A stretch of DNA of 64,000 bases. Source: Sycon ciliatum (Eukaryota; Porifera; Calcarea; Leucosolenida; Sycettidae). The notes under the pieces were generated by a model. That model was given only the letters and a program-made list of their open reading frames with translations, did not search any database and was not told where the DNA came from. Made by a program: the position numbers and the translations under genes. Location: assembly GCF_964019385.1 (NCBI RefSeq), contig NC_088654.1, positions 27,954,131 to 28,018,130 of the forward strand, given 5' to 3'. Positions 58,300 through 64,000 of this stretch are shown here, piece by piece; the stretch's first letter is position 1, and every line of letters starts with the position of its first letter.

Positions 58300-61200
58300 T
58301 CCGATGGGATGACCGGGGCCGGCGCCTCATTGCTTTCAATGGGATGACCGGGGCCGGCGCCTCATTGCTTTCAATGGGATGACCGGGGCCGGCGCCTCAT
58401 TGCTTTCAATGGGATGACCGGGGCCGGCGCCCTCATTGCTTTCAATGGGATGACCGGGGCCGGCGCCTCATTGCTTTCAATGGGATGACCGGGGCCGGCG
58501 CCTCATTGCTTTCAATGGGATGACCGGGGCCGGCGCCTCATTGCTTTCAATGGGATGACCGGGGCCGGCGCCTCATTGCTTTCAATGGGATGACCGGGGC
58601 CGGCGCCTCATTGCTTTCAATGGGATGACCGGGGCCGGCGCCTCATTGCTTTCAATGGGATGACCGGGGCCGGCGCCTCATTGCTTTCAATGGGATGACC
58701 GGGGCCGGCGCCTCATTGCTTTCAATGGGATGACCGGGGCCGGCGCCTCATTGCTTTCAATGGGATGACCAGGGCCGGCGCCTCATTGCTTTCAATGGGA
58801 TGACCGGGGCCGGCGCCTCATTGCTTTCAATGGGATGACCGGGGCCGGCGCCTCATTGCTTTCAATGGGATGACCGCGGCCGGCGCCTCATTGCTTTCAA
58901 TGGGATGACCGAGGCCGGCGCCTCATTGCTTTCAATGGGATGACCGGGGCCGGCGCCTCATTGCTTTCAATGGGATGACCGGGGCCGGCGCCTCATTGCT
59001 TTCAATGGGATGACCGGGGCCGGCGCCTCATTGCTTTCAATGGGATGACCGGGGCCGGCGCCTCATTGCTTTCAATGGGATGACCGGGGCCGGCGCCTCA
59101 TTGCTTTCAATGGGATGACCGGGGCCGGCGCCTCATTGCTTTCAATGGGATGACCGGGGCCGGCGCCTCATTGCTTTCAATGGGATGACCGGGGCCGGCG
59201 CCTCATTGCTTTCAATGGGATGACCGGGGCCGGCGCCTCATTGCTTTCAATGGGATGACCGGGGCCGGCGCCTCATTGCTTTCAATGGGATGACCGGGGC
59301 CGGCGCCTCATTGCTTTCAATGGGATGACCGGGGCCGGCGCCTCATTGCTTTCAATGGGATGACCGGGGCCGGCGCCTCATTGCTTTCAATGGGATGACC
59401 GGGGCCGGCGCCTCATTGCTTTCAATGGGATGACTGGGGCCGGCGCCTCATTGCTTTCAATGGGATGACCGGGGCCGGCGCCTCATTGCTTTCAATGGGA
59501 TGACCGGGGCCGGCGCCTCATTGCTTTCAATGGGATGACCGGGGCCGGCGCCTCATTGCTTTCAATGGGATGACCGGGGCCGGCGCCTCATTGCTTTCAA
59601 TGGGATGACCGGGGCCGACGCCTCATTGCTTTCAATGGGATGACCGGGGCCGGCGCCTCATTGCTTTCAATGGGATGACCGGGGCCGGCGCCTCATTGCT
59701 TTCAATGGGATGACCGGGGCCGGCGCCTCATTGCTTTCAATGGGATGACCGGGGCCGGCGCCTCATTGCTTTCAATGGGATGACCGGGGCCGGCGCCTCA
59801 TTGCTTTCAATGGGATGACCGGGGCCGGCGCCTCATTGCTTTCAATGGGATGACCGGGGCCGGCGCCTCATTGCTTTCAATGGGATGACCGGGGCCGGCG
59901 CCTCATTGCTTTCAATGGGATGACCGGGGCCGGCGCCTCATTGCTTTCAATGGGATGACCGGGGCCGGCGCCTCATTGCTTTCAATGGGATGACCGGGGC
60001 CGGCGCCTCATTGCTTTCAATGGGATGACCGGGGCCGGCGCCTCATTGCTTTCAATGGGATGACCGGGGCCGGCGCCTCATTGCTTTCAATGGGATGACC
60101 GGGGCCGGCGCCTCATTGCTTTCAATGGGATGACCGGGGCCGGCGCCTCATTGCTTTCAATGGGATGACCGGGGCCGGCGCCTCATTGCTTTCAATGGGA
60201 TGACCGGGGCCGGCGCCTCATTGCTTTCAATGGGATGACCGGGGCCGGCGCCTCATTGCTTTCAATGGGATGACCGGGGCCGGCGCCTCATTGCTTTCAA
60301 TGGGATGACCGGGGCCGGCGCCTCATTGCTTTCAATGGGATGACCGGGGCCGGCGCCTCATTGCTTTCAATGGGATGACCGGGGCCGGCGCCTCATTGCT
60401 TTCAATGGGATGACCGGGGCCGGCGCCTCATTGCTTTCAATGGGATGACCGGGGCCGGCGCCTCATTGCTTTCAATGGGATGACCGGGGCCGGCGCCTCA
60501 TTGCTTTCAATGGGATGACCGGGGCCGGCGCCTCATTGCTTTCAATGGGATGACCGGGGCCGGCGCCTCATTGCTTTCAATGGGATGACCGGGGCCGGCG
60601 CCTCATTGCTTTCGATGGGATGACCGGGGCCGGCGCCTCATTGCTTTCAATGGGATGACCGAGGCCGGCGCCTCATTGCTTTCAATGGGATGACCGGGGC
60701 CGGCGCCTCATTGCTTTCAATGGGATGACCGGGGCCGGCGCCTCATTGCTTTCAATGGGATGACCGGGGCCGGCGCCTCATTGCTTTCAATGGGATGACC
60801 GGGGCCGGCGCCTCATTGCTTTCAATGGGATGACCGGGGCCGGCGCCTCATTGCTTTCAATGGGATGACCGGGGCCGGCGCCTCATTGCTTTCAATGGGA
60901 TGACCGGGGCCGGCGCCTCATTGCTTTCAATGGGATGACCGGGGCCGGCGCCTCATTGCTTTCAATGGGATGACCGGGGCCGGCGCCTCATTGCTTTCAA
61001 TGGGATGACCGGGGCCGGCGCCTCATTGCTTTCAATGGGATGACCGGGGCCGGCGCCTCATTGCTTTCAATGGGATGACCGGGGCCGGCGCCTCATTGCT
61101 TTCAATGGGATGACCGGGGCCGGCGCCTCATTGCTTTCAATGGGATGACCGGGGCCGGCGCCTCATTGCTTTCAATGGGATGACCGGGGCCGGCGCCTCA

Positions 61201-64000
61201 TTGCTTTCAATGGGATGACCGGGGCCGGCGCCTCATTGCTTTCAATGGGATGACCGGGGCCGGCGCCTCATTGCTTTCAATGGGATGACCGGGGCCGGCG
61301 CCTCATTGCTTTCAATGGGATGACCGGGGCCGGCGCCTCATTGCTTTCAATGGGATGACCGGGGCCGGCGCCTCATTGCTTTCAATGGAATGACCGAGGC
61401 CGGCGCCTCATTGCTTTCAATGGGATGACCGGGGCCGGCGCCTCATTGCTTTCAATGGGATGACCGGGGCCGGCGCCTCATTGCTTTCAATGGGATGACC
61501 GGGGCCGGCGCCTCATTGCTTTCAATGGGATGACCGGGGCCGGCGCCTCATTGCTTTCAATGGGATGACCGGGGCCGGTGCCTCATTGCTTTCAATGGGA
61601 TGACCGGGGCCGGCGCCTCATTGCTTTCAATGGGATGACCGGGGCCGGCGCCTCATTGCTTTCAATGGGATGACCGGGGCCGGCGCCTCATTGCTTTCAA
61701 TGGGATGACCGGGGCCGGCGCCTCATTGCTTTCAATGGGATGACCGGGGCCGGCGCCTCATTGCTTTCAATGGGATGACCGGGGCCGGCGCCTCATTGCT
61801 TTCAATGGGATGACCGGGGCCGGCGCCTCATTGCTTTCAATGGGATGACCGAGGCCGGCGCCTCATTGCTTTCAATGGGATGACCGGGGCCGGCGCCTCA
61901 TTGCTTTCAATGGGATGACCGGGGCCGGCGCCTCATTGCTTTCAATGGGATGACCGGGGCCGGCGCCTCATTGCTTTCAATGGGATGACCGGGGCCGGCG
62001 CCTCATTGCTTTCAATGGGATGACCGGGGCCGGCGCCTCATTGCTTTCAATGGGATGACCGGGGCCGGCGCCTCATTGCTTTCAATGGGATGACCGGGGC
62101 CGGCGCCTCATTGCTTTCAATGGGATGACCGGGGCCGGCGCCTCATTGCTTTCAATGGGATGACCGGGGCCGGCGCCTCATTGCTTTCAATGGGATGACC
62201 GGGGCCGGCGCCTCATTGCTTTCAATGGGATGACCGGGGCCGGCGCCTCATTGCTTTCAATGGGATGACCGGGGCCGGCGCCTCATTGCTTTCAATGGGA
62301 TGACCGGGGCCGGCGCCTCATTGCTTTCAATGGGATGACCGGGGCCGGCACCTCATTGCTTTCAATGGGATGACCGGGGCCGGCGCCTCATTGCTTTCAA
62401 TGGAATGACCGAGGCCGGCGCCTCATTGCTTTCAATGGGATGACCGGGGCCGGCGCCTCATTGCTTTCAATGGGATGACCGGGGCCGGCGCCTCATTGCT
62501 TTCAATGGGATGACCGGGGCCGGCGCCTCATTGCTTTCAATGGGATGACCGGGGCCGGCGCCTCATTGCTTTCAATGGGATGACCGGGGCCGGCGCCTCA
62601 TTGCTTTCAATGGGATGACCGGGGCCGGCGCCTCATTGCTTTCAATGGGATGACCGGGGCCGGCGCCTCATTGCTTTCAATGGGATGACCGGGGCCGGCG
62701 CCTCATTGCTTTCAATGGGATGACCGGGGCCGGCGCCTCATTGCTTTCAATGGGATGACCGGGGCCGGCGCCTCATTGCTTTCAATGGGATGACCGGGGC
62801 CGGCGCCTCATTGCTTTCAATGGGATGACCGGGGCCGGCGCCTCATTGCTTTCAATGGGATGACCGAGGCCGGCGCCTCATTGCTTTCAATGGGATGACC
62901 GGGGCCGGCGCCTCATTGCTTTCAATGGGATGACCGGGGCCGGCGCCTCATTGCTTTCAATGGGATGACCGGGGCCGGCGCCTCATTGCTTTCAATGGGA
63001 TGACCGGGGCCGGCGCCTCATTGCTTTCAATGGGATGACCGGGGCCGGCGCCTCATTGCTTTCAATGGGATGACCGGGGCCGGCGCCTCATTGCTTTCAA
63101 TGGGATGACCGGGGCCGGCGCCTCATTGCTTTCAATGGGATGACCGGGGCCGGCGCCTCATTGCTTTCAATGGGATGACCGGGGCCGGCGCCTCATTGCT
63201 TTCAATGGGATGACCGGGGCCGGCGCCTCATTGCTTTCAATGGGATGACCGGGGCCGGCGCCTCATTGCTTTCAATGGGATGACCAGGGCCGGCGCCTCA
63301 TTGCTTTCAATGGGATGACCGGGGCCGGCGCCTCATTGCTTTCAATGGGATGACCGGGGCCGGCGCCTCATTGCTTTCAATGGGATGACCGGGGCCGGCG
63401 CCTCATTGCTTTCAATGGGATGACCGCGGCCGGCGCCTCATTGCTTTCAATGGGATGACCGGGGCCGGCGCCTCATTGCTTTCAATGGGATGACCGGGGC
63501 CGGCGCCTCATTGCTTTCAATGGGATGACCAGGGCCGGCGCCTCATTGCTTTCAATGGGATGACCGGGGCCGGCGCCTCATTGCTTTCAATGGGATGACC
63601 GGGGCCGGCGCCTCATTGCTTTCAATGGGATGACCGGGGCCGGCGCCTCATTGCTTTCAATGGGATGACCAGGGCCGGCGCCTCATTGCTTTCAATGGGA
63701 TGACCGGGGCCGGCGCCTCATTGCTTTCAATGGGATGACCGGGGCCGGCGCCTCATTGCTTTCAATGGGATGACCGGGGCCGGCGCCTCATTGCTTTCAA
63801 TGGGATGACCGGGGCCGGCGCCTCATTGCTTTCAATGGGATGACCGGGGCCGGCGCCTCATTGCTTTCAATGGGATGACCAGGGCCGGCGCCTCATTGCT
63901 TTCAATGGGATGACCGGGGCCGGCGCCCTCATTGCTTTCAATGGGATGACCGAGGCCGGCGCCTCATTGCTTTCAATGGGATGACCGGGGCCGGCGCCTC
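58300..64000. repeat. 35-bp minisatellite, about 162 copies, running off the window
   Basis: The unit is TGGGATGACCGGGGCCGGCG followed by CCTCATTGCTTTCAA. Units start at 58305 and repeat every 35 bp, with single-base insertions (extra C) near 58431 and 63926. Divergence is very low; most units are identical. Variants are mostly G-to-A in the GGGG run. The GGCCGGCGCC core is self-complementary. Confidence 0.98.

Noticed and set aside
58300-64000. CRISPR-like array
   Set aside because: Units are contiguous with no unique spacers, and the context is an animal genome.

Overview
The window looks like repeat-dense nuclear DNA from an animal, most likely a marine invertebrate such as a sponge or cnidarian. 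That placement is inferred from the mix of elements and cannot be proven here. The evidence is two intronless NACHT-LRR (NLR) genes, several clades of non-LTR retrotransposon (LINE), Gypsy, BEL/Pao and DIRS-like fossils, many short inverted-repeat DNA transposons, long TG/CA microsatellites and a large minisatellite. There is no bacterial operon structure, and the only tRNA-related sequences are a tRNA 3' half and a degenerate tRNA-like promoter. Almost everything recognisable is mobile or repetitive; the two NLR genes are the only clear host genes.

Layout, left half. 1-1693 is a short inverted-repeat element split by a 1.4 kb hAT-like element. 1841-3442 is a 69-bp tandem array broken by a LINE tail and ended by a longer minus-strand LINE (3443 to about 7700). 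8.5-13.3 kb holds TG/CA microsatellites interleaved with LINE 3' ends that encode CCHC fingers, a Cys/His-rich reading frame, a coiled-coil reading frame, a 32-bp array carrying 12 AP-1-type motifs, and the 3' half of a tRNA-Leu-like sequence. 13908-18661 is a young Gypsy fossil with near-identical LTRs, followed by another LINE 3' end. 19954-21077 has two small DNA transposons. NLR copy A (21286-23502) has lost most of its LRR region; its 3' flank runs to about 27076.

Layout, right half. 27.3-33.7 kb holds a CAGA microsatellite and three copies of a LINE family with a C-terminal restriction-like endonuclease, one nearly full-length. A BEL/Pao fossil (33.7-41.1 kb) is split by a 3.4 kb CR1-like LINE. 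An apparently intact RTE-like LINE (41234-44257) follows. 45.3-49.1 kb is packed with foldback and miniature elements: a Penelope-like foldback with a hammerhead-like core, a three-level nest, an 861-bp near-palindrome and a tRNA-like promoter relic. NLR copy B (50378-53062), with intact LRRs, sits in a segmental duplicate of the copy A region about 29 kb away. After it come miniature elements, a LINE tail with a double hairpin at its junction, a DIRS-like fossil, and a homogeneous 35-bp minisatellite from 58.3 kb to the window end.

How the parts relate. The two NLR genes are recent paralogues, about 95% identical in protein, and would act as intracellular NACHT ATPase/LRR sensors. Insertions present in only one copy (a Harbinger-type element in A; a mariner-type and a CTGTCCCC-type element in B) give a relative history of the duplication. 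Most microsatellites lie at LINE 3' ends, which suggests that LINE tails seeded them. The strongest unexplained signals are the AP-1-like array, the foldback with hammerhead-like cores, the microsatellite-tailed finger LINEs, and a 1015-bp (29-unit) periodicity in the minisatellite.
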